NCBI GenBank assembly: GCA_002729725.1
Contig: PBYS01000051.1
Span: 1-63,783 of the forward strand
Direction of reading: 5' to 3'
DNA length: 63,783 bases
Source of the DNA: Puniceicoccaceae bacterium
Lineage (GTDB): Bacteria > Verrucomicrobiota > Verrucomicrobiia > Opitutales > Coraliomargaritaceae
The notes under the pieces are model-generated. The model made no database searches. It had not been told where the DNA came from and saw only the letters and a list, made by a program, of their open reading frames with translations. Shown one piece after another: positions 16,643-24,575 of the stretch. Each line of letters starts with the position of its first letter. The first letter of the stretch is position 1. The position numbers and the translations under genes are program-made.

Positions 16643-16747
16643 TATCCTGATAAAGTTAGTTTGGTCGGTGCTCTTGTCGGGCACGCTTCCATCGTGCGAA
16701 CCACCCATCGTGGATTCGCCGTGCTTAACTTCTATCAGGATTTTTCA
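16640..16747 (+). promoter_or_regulatory. Structured intergenic element masking the czcC Shine-Dalgarno (copy 1)
   Basis: The left arm ATCCTGATAAAGTTA (16644-16658) starts 1 nt after the upstream TGA. It pairs with TAACTT-C-TATCAGGAT (16726-16741), which contains the Shine-Dalgarno AGGA (16737-16740), 6 nt before ATG 16747. Inside are a hairpin at 16668-16684 (GTGC/GCAC) and one at 16696-16719 (GCGAACCAC/GTGGATTCGC, one bulge). Copies at 39239 and 61849 keep this architecture. A ribosome finishing the upstream gene would open the outer helix. Confidence 0.8.
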
Positions 16748-18018
16748 TGTATCAATTTTCAAAACGTAAACAAATAGTATCACTTCTTATCTGTGCGCCA
16801 TTGAGCGCACTCCTGGCCCAAGAGCCAATCCCGGAGAAAACCCCTCCGGTTCACTACGAAACCGCCCTAACCCGGGCGATCCAAAACGATCCCGCCCTGC
16901 GCGGATTCGATACGGCGGCGGAGGCCGCTGAAGGGCAGGTCGAACAAGCCGGCCTCCGTCCCAATCCGGTCGTCGGAGCGGAGATGGAAAACCTACTCGG
17001 CACTGGCCCATTTCGGGATGTTCAAGGGATGGAGGTTACACTGGGGATCACCCAGTTGATTGAAACCGCGGGTAAACGCACAAAACGCACCGAGCTGGCC
17101 CGCACCGAACGAGCACTGGTCGATTGGGAGCGCGAGTTGCGCCTCGCCACCGTCGAGTCGGAAGTGCGCACCGCCTTCGTCGAAGTCCTGGTCGCCCAAG
17201 AAGCGCTGGAACTGAGAAAAGAGCAGTTCTCGCTGGCCGAGCGCAGCCGGGAGGAAACCGCCCGTTTGGTCGAAGCCGCACGCTCCAACCAAGTCGAGTT
17301 GACCCGTGCGGAACTGGCCGTGCGTCAGCAGCAGTTCGCGATCAATCAAGCCGAACGCGCCCTCCAAGCGGCTCGTGCGAGGTTGGCCGCTCTCTGGGGC
17401 GAATCCGGCGGCAGCGATTACACCGTCGCCGGTTCGGTCGAGTTTGACGCCGACTTGCCAGAACTAGTCCAACTGGTGGCTTTGCTTCCACGCAGCACCT
17501 ACCTTGCCCAATACGAGGGACACCGACGCAACCGAGAGGCGGCGCTCACATTGGAGCAAGCCCGGGCGAAGCCCAATTTTGAAGTCTTCGGCGGAGGCCG
17601 CTACTTCAATGAGGCGTCCGGCGATGCGGCTTTCGTGGTCGGGGTGGAAATCCCCTGGCCGCTCTTCGATAAAAACCAGGGGAATATCCGCACGGCAAGG
17701 GCTCAAGTCCGCGCTGTCGAATACGACGAAGCGGCCACACGGCGCGAACTCATCGTCGCGCTGACTGACGCCTACCAAGTTTTGGTGGCCGCCCACGCGG
17801 AAGCACAAAGTGTCGAAAACGACCTGCTGCCCACCGCCGAGCAAACCCTCGCCGATACCGAAGAAGGCTACGAGCGCGGGCAGTTCACGCTGCTCTCCGT
17901 GCTCGAAAGCCGTAGCACGCTCTTTGAGATACGCGAGACCTATCTCGACGCGCTTAGTCGCTACGCCAGCGCACAAGCGCAGATCGAAACGCTGACGCGC
18001 CCCTCTACAATCAACTAA
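16747..18018 (+). CDS. czcC: Outer-membrane efflux protein, TolC/CzcC family (system 1)
   Basis: 423 residues with an N-terminal signal (about 1-24) and the helical repeat layout of the outer-membrane efflux protein family: LRPNPVVGAEMENL near 75, then long Ala/Glu/Arg coiled regions, and the paired PLFDKNQGNI motif near 300. It forms the outer-membrane duct of a tripartite metal pump with the adaptor and RND protein that follow (31 and 22 nt gaps). Translation is probably controlled by the structured element directly upstream. Confidence 0.9.
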   Translation: MYQFSKRKQIVSLLICAPLSALLAQEPIPEKTPPVHYETALTRAIQNDPALRGFDTAAEAAEGQVEQAGLRPNPVVGAEMENLLGTGPFRDVQGMEVTLGITQLIETAGKRTKRTELARTERALVDWERELRLATVESEVRTAFVEVLVAQEALELRKEQFSLAERSREETARLVEAARSNQVELTRAELAVRQQQFAINQAERALQAARARLAALWGESGGSDYTVAGSVEFDADLPELVQLVALLPRSTYLAQYEGHRRNREAALTLEQARAKPNFEVFGGGRYFNEASGDAAFVVGVEIPWPLFDKNQGNIRTARAQVRAVEYDEAATRRELIVALTDAYQVLVAAHAEAQSVENDLLPTAEQTLADTEEGYERGQFTLLSVLESRSTLFEIRETYLDALSRYASAQAQIETLTRPSTIN

Positions 18019-18049
18019 TCAACCTATCCATTTTAACATTTTCAAAAAA

Positions 18050-19276
18050 ATGAATTCATTATCATTACACTTATCAAAGCAATCCAAGCGCTACGCATTT
18101 TCTGCAGCAGCGCTCTTCATCGTCCTCGGCTGGGGAACAGCCGCTCAAGCGCAATCGCACGCGGGGCACGATCACAGCGAAGAAGCCGAACACGGCGAAT
18201 CGCACGAAAAACATGCCGAGCATGACGACGAGAAAAAGGAAGCCGCTGGGCACGCCGAAGAAGCCGAGCATGACGAATCGCATGATGAACACGAAGGTCA
18301 CGATGACCATGACGACGAAGGCGACGGACACGGGGACGAGGCTGAACACGATCACGCCGAAGAGAAAGCTCATGGCGAAAGCCACGAAGCCCATGGCGAC
18401 CATGACGATCATGGCGAAGCAGGGGGGCACGACGAGCACGAAGAAGAAGAAGAAGGTGGCCCCGTTAAGCTGACGTCTGAAGTCCGCAATGCATTCGGCA
18501 TCCTACTAGACAGGGCTGGCCCGGGCACGCTTCACGAGGAAGTTGTGCTTCCCGGAGAGATAGGCTTCAACCGAAAGGCCATCGCTTTCGCCACCCCGCG
18601 ATACAATGGAACCGTCCAAAAAATTAATGCCCAACTCGCCGACCGTGTGAAGAAGGGGGATGTGCTCGCGGTCTTGGAGAGCGTCGACACGCTTCGCCCA
18701 TTTGAGGTCAAAGCGCCTTTCGACGGAGTCATTGTGAGCTACGACATCACCCCCGGACAGACCGTGGACGCCGGCACCTCACTGTTTACGGTGGCAGACT
18801 TGAGCAGTGTATGGGCAGACCTGCAGATCTATCAGAAGAACTTCGGGCAGATTAAAGAAGGCCTGCAAGTCCGCATCACAGGCGGGCATAATCTACCGAC
18901 CTTTCGAGGCGTGATTGATTACGTGGCTCCGACTGTGGACGAGCATACTAGGACGGGGCTCGCCCGCATCGTGGTGGACAATTCGGAACGCGCTTGGAAG
19001 CCGGGAATGTTTATTCAGGGCCGCGTTGCGGTGGAGCGTCACCCGGTCGATTTGATGGTGCCGCGCAGCGCTATCCTCACCGTCGAGGGAGCCCCCGCCG
19101 TCTTCGTGCAAACTGCCGAAGGCTTCGAACCACGCCCCATCCAAATCGGCCACAGCGATAGCGAATATGTCCAAGTCGTCCGCGGCCTCGAAGCGGGCGA
19201 AACCTACGTGGCAAAGAACCCGATCTCCATCAAGGCGGAAATGGGCAAAGGCTCTTTCGGTGGCCACAATCACTAA
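18050..19276 (+). CDS. czcB: RND periplasmic adaptor with very His-rich N-terminus (CzcB-like)
   Basis: 408 residues with a signal peptide (about 1-35). About 100 residues (38-137) are dominated by His, Asp and Glu, a probable metal sponge. The adaptor core (about 140-400) has the lipoyl-like VQKINAQLADRVKKGDVL and FEVKAPFDGVIVSYDITPGQ halves, beta-barrel and membrane-proximal domain, ending GGHNH. The coiled-coil hairpin between the lipoyl halves is nearly absent, so it is a short-hairpin adaptor. It links the inner-membrane pump to the outer-membrane channel. Confidence 0.9.
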   Translation: MNSLSLHLSKQSKRYAFSAAALFIVLGWGTAAQAQSHAGHDHSEEAEHGESHEKHAEHDDEKKEAAGHAEEAEHDESHDEHEGHDDHDDEGDGHGDEAEHDHAEEKAHGESHEAHGDHDDHGEAGGHDEHEEEEEGGPVKLTSEVRNAFGILLDRAGPGTLHEEVVLPGEIGFNRKAIAFATPRYNGTVQKINAQLADRVKKGDVLAVLESVDTLRPFEVKAPFDGVIVSYDITPGQTVDAGTSLFTVADLSSVWADLQIYQKNFGQIKEGLQVRITGGHNLPTFRGVIDYVAPTVDEHTRTGLARIVVDNSERAWKPGMFIQGRVAVERHPVDLMVPRSAILTVEGAPAVFVQTAEGFEPRPIQIGHSDSEYVQVVRGLEAGETYVAKNPISIKAEMGKGSFGGHNH

Positions 19277-19298
19277 TTTTAGATAAGGAAAATTTATA

Positions 19299-22200
19299 AT
19301 GTTAAACCAACTCGTTGATTCCGCCTTGCGGAACAAACTCATCGTCGTGCTGCTTTTGCTCGGCGTCATTAGCGGCGGCTATTGGAGCTATAAAAAGCTT
19401 CCGGTCGACGCCTTCCCCGATGTCTCGCCTGCGCTCGTGCAGGTCTTCACTGTGACCTCCGGCCTCGGCCCCGAAGAGGTGGAAAAATTCGTCACCTTCC
19501 CTGTCGAAGCCGCCATGAGCGGCCTGCCCAAGGTCGAGGAAATCCGTTCGGTCTCCAACTTCGGACTCTCGGTCGTGAGCGTCTATTTCGAAGAAGGCAC
19601 CGACATCTACTTTGCCCGGCAGGTGGTGGGCGAGCGCCTCTCCGAAGCACGCGAGGCGATCCCGGAAGGCTTCGGCGAGCCGGAAATGGGGCCCATCTCC
19701 ACCGGACAGGGGCTCGTCCTCTACTATAACTTGATCGACACCACGGGAGAATACAGCCTCGAAGATCTGCGAACGCTGCAGGATTGGGTCGTCAAATACA
19801 ACCTCCAGACCGTGCCCGGCGTGACCGAGGTGCTCGGCATAGGCGGCTTCGTTAAGCAATACCATATCAATATCGACCCGGACGCACTGCTCCGTTATGA
19901 CCTCGCCCTGCACGAGGTGATCGAGCGCATCGAGGCCAACAACCAAAATGTGGGCGGGCAGTTCATCGAGCGTAATGGCGAGATGTTTATCGTCCGCTCC
20001 GATGGCTTGGCTAAGGACATCGCCGATATCGAACGTATCGTCGTGAGCAACGAGGACGGCACGCCCGTCTATCTCGAAAATATCGCGAAAGTCGAAATCG
20101 GCGGTGAGATCCGTCAGGGATTGCAGACGCGCAACGGCACCGAAGAGGTCGTCTCCGGCATGGTGATCAAGCTCTACGGCACCAACTCCTCCACCGTCAT
20201 CCAAGCGGTTGAGGAAAAACTGGTCGAGATCGAAAAGGCACTCCCCGAGGGCGTTAAAATTGAACCTTACTACGAGCAAAAAACGCTCGTTCAGTCCGCA
20301 GTCGATACCGTGACCAGCGCGCTCGTCCAGGGTATTGTCTTGGTCGCGCTCATTCTGCTCGTCTTCATCGGCGGCTTCCGTCCGAGCGTCGTGGTGGCAT
20401 TGGCCATCCCCTTTTCGGTGCTCTTCGCTACTGGCGCGATGAAATACTTCGGTATCTCCGCGAATCTCATGTCGCTCGGTGGTTTGGCCATCGCTATCGG
20501 CATGATGGTCGACGGCACCATCGTGATGGTGGAAAATACCGATCGCTTACTTCGACAGGCTGGATCGGGCGAGTCAAAGACCGCCGTGATCTCTCGCGCT
20601 TGCCGTGAAGTGGTGCAACCCATCACCTTCGCCATTCTGATCGTAGTGCTGGTCTTCATCCCGCTATTCACGCTTCAAGGAGTCGAGGGCAAGATGTTCC
20701 GTCCGCTGGCTTACACCGTCTCGCTGGCCATGTTCGGCTCGCTTCTCTACGCGCTGATCGGCGCACCAGTCTTCGCCTCACTCTTGATGCCACGTCCAAA
20801 ACGTGAGGAGAGCGAGAACGACGACGCAGCCAACCGCGAGATTTGGATCGTTCGTCTGCTCGTGGCGATCTATAAGCCCATCGTTGCACTCTTCGTCCGT
20901 GTCCGCATCTTGGCGGTCGTGCTCTCAGTTGTATTGCTCGCACTGGGCGCATGGGTTTTCCCTAAGCTGGGATCGGAATTCACGCCCCGTTTGATGGAGG
21001 GCGACATAATCGCCAACCTGACGATGGCACCCTCGGTATCGCTCGAAGAAACCAAACGCAATACACTGATCGCGGAGGCACGTCTGCTGCAAGTCCCGGA
21101 GATCGAACAAGCGGTCTCCCGCATCGGTCGGGGTGAGGTCGGTGCCCATGCCGACCCCATCAATACCGTCCACATGATGGTCGTGCTTAAGCCCGATTCC
21201 GAATGGCGCGAAGGCTACACTCAGGTCGATGTGGAAAACGCCATGCGTGAGGCGCTCGAAGGTATGCCCGGTGTGCAGGTCAACATGACCCAGCCCATCC
21301 AGCTTTCGGTGGACGAACTGATTGGTGGCAGCAAGGCCCAATTGGCCATCAAGCTCTTCGGCACCGACCTCGACGTGCTCAAGGAAAAGGGCGAGGCCAT
21401 CGCCGCCGTCGTGCGCGAGGTGGAAGGCTCGGCCGACGTGCAGACCGGACAAGTCATCGGCTCACCGCAGATCGTGGTGCGCCCCGACCGCGAAGCCATC
21501 GCACGGCATGGTTTGAACCTCTCCGAGGTTCAGGAATTGATCGAAGCCGCTGTCGGTGGTGTCGAAGCCGGGCAGATATTCGAGGGCGTGCAGCGCTTCG
21601 ACATCTACGTGCGCTATCAGGAGGACGCTCGCGATACGATCGAAGACATCCGCCACCTGATCGTCCGCACCGCGGAAGGTGTGCTCCTTCCACTCGACGA
21701 GATCGCAGTGATTGAGGAGATCGTTGGCCCCCGCCAGATCGTCCGTGAAAACAATCAACGCTACCTTGAAGTGCAGTCCAATGTGGTCGGGCGTGACATC
21801 GGCGGTTTCGTCGAGGAAGCGCAGGCCGCGATTGATGCACAGGTCGAGTTGCCGCCCGGCTACCTCGTTTCCTGGGGCGGTCAGTACGAACTCCAGCAAG
21901 AGGCCAACAAACGCCTCTCCGTAGTCGTGCCGGTCACGCTGGCCCTGATCGCAATCCTCCTCTACATGTCGTTCGGCTCATTGAAGAACACCGGGCTCAT
22001 CCTACTCAACATTCCGCTCGCTCTGGTCGGCGGAATCGTCGGGCTCTGGCTGACCGGAGAGAATCTTTCCGTGCCGTCGAGCATCGGATTTATTGCGCTC
22101 TTCGGTATCGCCCTGGGGAACGGCATGGTGCTCGTCACCTACCTCAACCAGCTCTACCGCGAAGGTAAAGCAATCAACGAAGCCAGTATCGAAGCCGCCT

Positions 22201-22409
22201 GCCTGCGTGTGCGCCCCGTCTTGATGACGGCGGGCACTACCTTGCTCGGTCTCCTGCCGCTGCTCCTCGCCACTGGCACCGGTAGCGAAGTGCAACGACC
22301 GCTCGCCGTCGTCGTCATCGGGGGGCTCGTTTCCTCGACCATCCTCACACTGCTTGTCGTGCCATCGCTCTACAAGTGGTTCGCGATCAATCCCAATCAA
22401 GAAACATAA
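19299..22409 (+). CDS. Heavy-metal RND transporter (CzcA/CusA family, system 1)
   Basis: 1036 residues, the standard length for HME-RND pumps, with twelve predicted membrane spans and two large periplasmic loops. The transmembrane helix 4 motif reads AIAIGMMVDGTIVMVEN, without the DFG start of the second pump (DFGMIVDGSVVM); it is closer to the CusA-type AIG...VD pattern, so the two systems may differ in metal. Metal identity cannot be fixed by eye. It is followed 12 nt later by a PII-like gene. Confidence 0.9.
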   Translation: MLNQLVDSALRNKLIVVLLLLGVISGGYWSYKKLPVDAFPDVSPALVQVFTVTSGLGPEEVEKFVTFPVEAAMSGLPKVEEIRSVSNFGLSVVSVYFEEGTDIYFARQVVGERLSEAREAIPEGFGEPEMGPISTGQGLVLYYNLIDTTGEYSLEDLRTLQDWVVKYNLQTVPGVTEVLGIGGFVKQYHINIDPDALLRYDLALHEVIERIEANNQNVGGQFIERNGEMFIVRSDGLAKDIADIERIVVSNEDGTPVYLENIAKVEIGGEIRQGLQTRNGTEEVVSGMVIKLYGTNSSTVIQAVEEKLVEIEKALPEGVKIEPYYEQKTLVQSAVDTVTSALVQGIVLVALILLVFIGGFRPSVVVALAIPFSVLFATGAMKYFGISANLMSLGGLAIAIGMMVDGTIVMVENTDRLLRQAGSGESKTAVISRACREVVQPITFAILIVVLVFIPLFTLQGVEGKMFRPLAYTVSLAMFGSLLYALIGAPVFASLLMPRPKREESENDDAANREIWIVRLLVAIYKPIVALFVRVRILAVVLSVVLLALGAWVFPKLGSEFTPRLMEGDIIANLTMAPSVSLEETKRNTLIAEARLLQVPEIEQAVSRIGRGEVGAHADPINTVHMMVVLKPDSEWREGYTQVDVENAMREALEGMPGVQVNMTQPIQLSVDELIGGSKAQLAIKLFGTDLDVLKEKGEAIAAVVREVEGSADVQTGQVIGSPQIVVRPDREAIARHGLNLSEVQELIEAAVGGVEAGQIFEGVQRFDIYVRYQEDARDTIEDIRHLIVRTAEGVLLPLDEIAVIEEIVGPRQIVRENNQRYLEVQSNVVGRDIGGFVEEAQAAIDAQVELPPGYLVSWGGQYELQQEANKRLSVVVPVTLALIAILLYMSFGSLKNTGLILLNIPLALVGGIVGLWLTGENLSVPSSIGFIALFGIALGNGMVLVTYLNQLYREGKAINEASIEAACLRVRPVLMTAGTTLLGLLPLLLATGTGSEVQRPLAVVVIGGLVSSTILTLLVVPSLYKWFAINPNQET

Positions 22410-22421
22410 AGGAAAAATACC

Positions 22422-22748
22422 ATGAAAGAAATCAAAGCATACATTAAAGCGTTTAAACGCGAAACCGTCACCCGCGCCCTCCACGAAATCGACGGTTTGG
22501 ATGGAGCTAGCTACTCAAAAGTTCTTGGCTTTGGCCGGGGTAAAGAGAACAGCTCCGGCTATACACCGAACTACGATATAACCAGCGCATCAAAGCATGT
22601 TAAAGTGGAAGTGGTTTGCGAAGACGCGCTCGAAGCGGATGTTGTCGAGGCCATCCACCACGCCGCTCACACTGGGCTGCGTGCTGATGGCCGTATCTTC
22701 GTCAGTGACGTCAGACGGAGCATCCGAATACAGGAGGTGCCCGAATAA
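22422..22748 (+). CDS. PII-like signalling protein linked to a metal RND pump
   Basis: 108 residues: ferredoxin-like beta-alpha-beta fold with MKEIKAYIKAFKRETVTRAL at the start, a GFGRGKENSSG T-loop-like region (about 36-50) and the RADGRIFVSDV segment (about 86-96), as in PII/GlnK proteins. A PII subgroup is known to be encoded beside heavy-metal RND pumps. The uridylylated Tyr51 context of GlnB is not obvious. A paralogue is at 58006. Likely senses a nucleotide or metal and modulates the pump; inferred. Confidence 0.82.
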   Translation: MKEIKAYIKAFKRETVTRALHEIDGLDGASYSKVLGFGRGKENSSGYTPNYDITSASKHVKVEVVCEDALEADVVEAIHHAAHTGLRADGRIFVSDVRRSIRIQEVPE

Positions 22749-22820
22749 TCCCAGATGCGTTTCGGCCATCTGCGCCTCTGCCGCTCATAATAGCCATCCT
22801 CCTTCCAACCGACGATTCCC

Positions 22821-23099
22821 ATGTCTCGCAAAAGACGAAGTCGAGCCGCCAAAGCAAAGCGGAAAGAGGAAGCGCGGATCGCTAAAATCAAAGAAGAACG
22901 CGCTCAGGAAAAGCCAGAGAGAAGGCAAAATGCGATCTGTTTTATACTCATATCGCTGATCTTCATCGGCCTGCCGCTTATAGTGGTCGTGGCCTCCCAT
23001 CAAACGGGAGGCCACATTCACCTGCCAGTAGTGTGGTTAGTGTTCGATGCTCTCTTCCTTTCTGCAACCCTATGGGTCATCTACGATTGGTTGAAGTAA
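22821..23099 (+). CDS. Small two-span membrane protein with basic coiled-coil N-terminus
   Basis: 92 residues. The first 36 are Lys/Arg/Glu-rich and helical, then come two hydrophobic segments (about 38-58 and 68-88) separated by a short loop with GGHIHLP. No family recognised. It lies between the RND/PII operon and the SRPBCC gene in the same orientation; no strong ribosome-binding site is seen. Confidence 0.55.
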   Translation: MSRKRRSRAAKAKRKEEARIAKIKEERAQEKPERRQNAICFILISLIFIGLPLIVVVASHQTGGHIHLPVVWLVFDALFLSATLWVIYDWLK

Positions 23100-23175
23100 A
23101 CATCATTGGTGCCGCTTGCTATACGAATTCACCATGCCTGCGACAGCTCAAAATATAGAAAAAGGACGAACGAAT

Positions 23176-23718
23176 ATGAGTAAAAAACAACAAGGCCTCT
23201 CCCGTATGGTGACCCTCACCGAATCGGTTCATGTTAAAGCGCCCCCCAAAGCAGCTTGGAAACTGATTTCAAACTTCGAAGAAACCTGGCTCAATTCGAA
23301 CCCCGACCATTTGGAGATCATGGTTTTGGGGCAATACAAACGACATATCTGCGATGGCTTCGCCTACTGGCAGCGCGAAAAGGTCGGCCGGGCGACGGTG
23401 GAATATATCGCTAAATTAGAAGACGTGACCAAGGAGAAGGCTTTCTCGTGGAGCACGGTGGCCAATTATGATATCTGCAGGACGAACTTCAAGTTGGAGA
23501 TGGGAGGCACCTTCCTCATCGAAGAGGTGGAGAAGGGATTCACACTGCGGCATGATTTCTGGATCTTCAATCATGGCAATTTGAAGGGTCTATTCTTCAG
23601 GTGGTTTGTGCTCCATCTATTCGGTCACAAGAGAGCGATCTCGAAACATTACAGGACTGAGCTTGGCTACTATAAAGAAAAGCTGGAGAAGGACGAAGCG
23701 GAAGCCACATGCCACTAG
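23176..23718 (+). CDS. SRPBCC (START-like) family protein
   Basis: 180 residues from ATG 23176, which has AAAGGA about 10 nt upstream; the frame is open from 23116. The pattern VHVKAPPKAAWKLISNFEETW at the start, a beta-rich core and a long C-terminal helix fit the polyketide-cyclase/START-like SRPBCC fold, which binds hydrophobic ligands. No catalytic residue can be assigned. Its stop overlaps the start of the following AlbA_2 gene, so the two are co-translated. Confidence 0.7.
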   Translation: MSKKQQGLSRMVTLTESVHVKAPPKAAWKLISNFEETWLNSNPDHLEIMVLGQYKRHICDGFAYWQREKVGRATVEYIAKLEDVTKEKAFSWSTVANYDICRTNFKLEMGGTFLIEEVEKGFTLRHDFWIFNHGNLKGLFFRWFVLHLFGHKRAISKHYRTELGYYKEKLEKDEAEATCH

Positions 23719-24551
23719 CGAAGAAAATCAGAGGCCATAGCATGCGATCACTCACTCGATATAATAACCGAGCGGCCTGTTGGGGAGTCTATTTCCGGTA
23801 TGGTTTCTTGGGGGCGCTGTTACTAGTGCTAGTCGTGCATCCGGCCTTGGAGGTGCTCCACCAGTTCAGTGCGGATACTCCGCTACGCTTTTCCTGGGAG
23901 GTGTTCGTCTTTCAACCTATTCTGGGTGCATTGGATGATTCCGCCTGGCCGGTGACACTCGCCGTCGGGCTTGGCGGCGTCCTCATCGGGGGCACTTTCG
24001 GGGCGCTGCACCTGCGTGCGGTAAGAAAACCTTTTGAAAATGTGCCGCGCCCGGAAACGACCGCAGATCTCGAAAAGTGCGTTTCCGCTGGCGAAGGTGA
24101 ACAAGTCGAGTTCAAGTCTTCACTCCGTTGGGATCGGAACTTGGGCAAAGTGAACAAAGCGTTGGAACTGGTGATTGCGAAGACCCTATGCGGCATGATG
24201 AACCACGACGGCGGACTCTTGCTGATCGGAGTGGAGGATGATGGAAACATCGCAGGCATCGAAGACGACTTCAAAACACTCAAACACGAAAACTGGGATG
24301 GATTTCATCAACGCATCATCGCTTTGGCTTCGAGCAACCTCGGTGGCCAATATGTCGGTCTGCTCCGGAGCCATTGTGTTCTTGCGGAAGGCAAAGCCGT
24401 TGCGGTGATCCAAGTGGCACCCGCGCCGACGCCGGTCTTTTGCAAAGACGGCAATGCGCAACGCTACTACTTGAGAGCGGGCAACACCACCCGTGAGCTG
24501 GATAGCCGCGAGGCCTTGGAGCATGCCTTTGAGAAGAGAAAAAACGTATGA
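23709..24551 (+). CDS. Membrane-anchored AlbA_2 (Schlafen-like) domain protein, second copy
   Basis: 280 residues; ATG 23709 overlaps the previous stop and has GGAAG 6 nt upstream (ATG 23742 is an alternative). Two membrane spans (about 28-48 and 76-100) precede an AlbA_2 domain (about 115-275) with EGEQVEFKSSLRWD, DGGLLLIGVEDDG and RYYLRAGNTTREL. Domain order and many residues match the protein at 4980. Both copies sit in metal clusters and near an antiporter gene. Function unknown. Confidence 0.8.
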   Translation: MPLAKKIRGHSMRSLTRYNNRAACWGVYFRYGFLGALLLVLVVHPALEVLHQFSADTPLRFSWEVFVFQPILGALDDSAWPVTLAVGLGGVLIGGTFGALHLRAVRKPFENVPRPETTADLEKCVSAGEGEQVEFKSSLRWDRNLGKVNKALELVIAKTLCGMMNHDGGLLLIGVEDDGNIAGIEDDFKTLKHENWDGFHQRIIALASSNLGGQYVGLLRSHCVLAEGKAVAVIQVAPAPTPVFCKDGNAQRYYLRAGNTTRELDSREALEHAFEKRKNV

Positions 24552-24575
24552 ACACACCCCAGGAAAGGCCACGAT

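Noticed and set aside
16640..16747. Known riboswitch (NiCo/czcD or Mn yybP-ykoY type)
   Set aside because: The conserved junction sequences I recall for those classes are not seen, and the three copies do not share internal sequence. Treated as an undescribed coupling element instead.
18170..18470. Low-complexity minus-strand frame rich in Val, Met and Phe opposite the His-rich adaptor segment
   Set aside because: It is the antisense reading of His/Asp/Glu codons, not a membrane protein gene.
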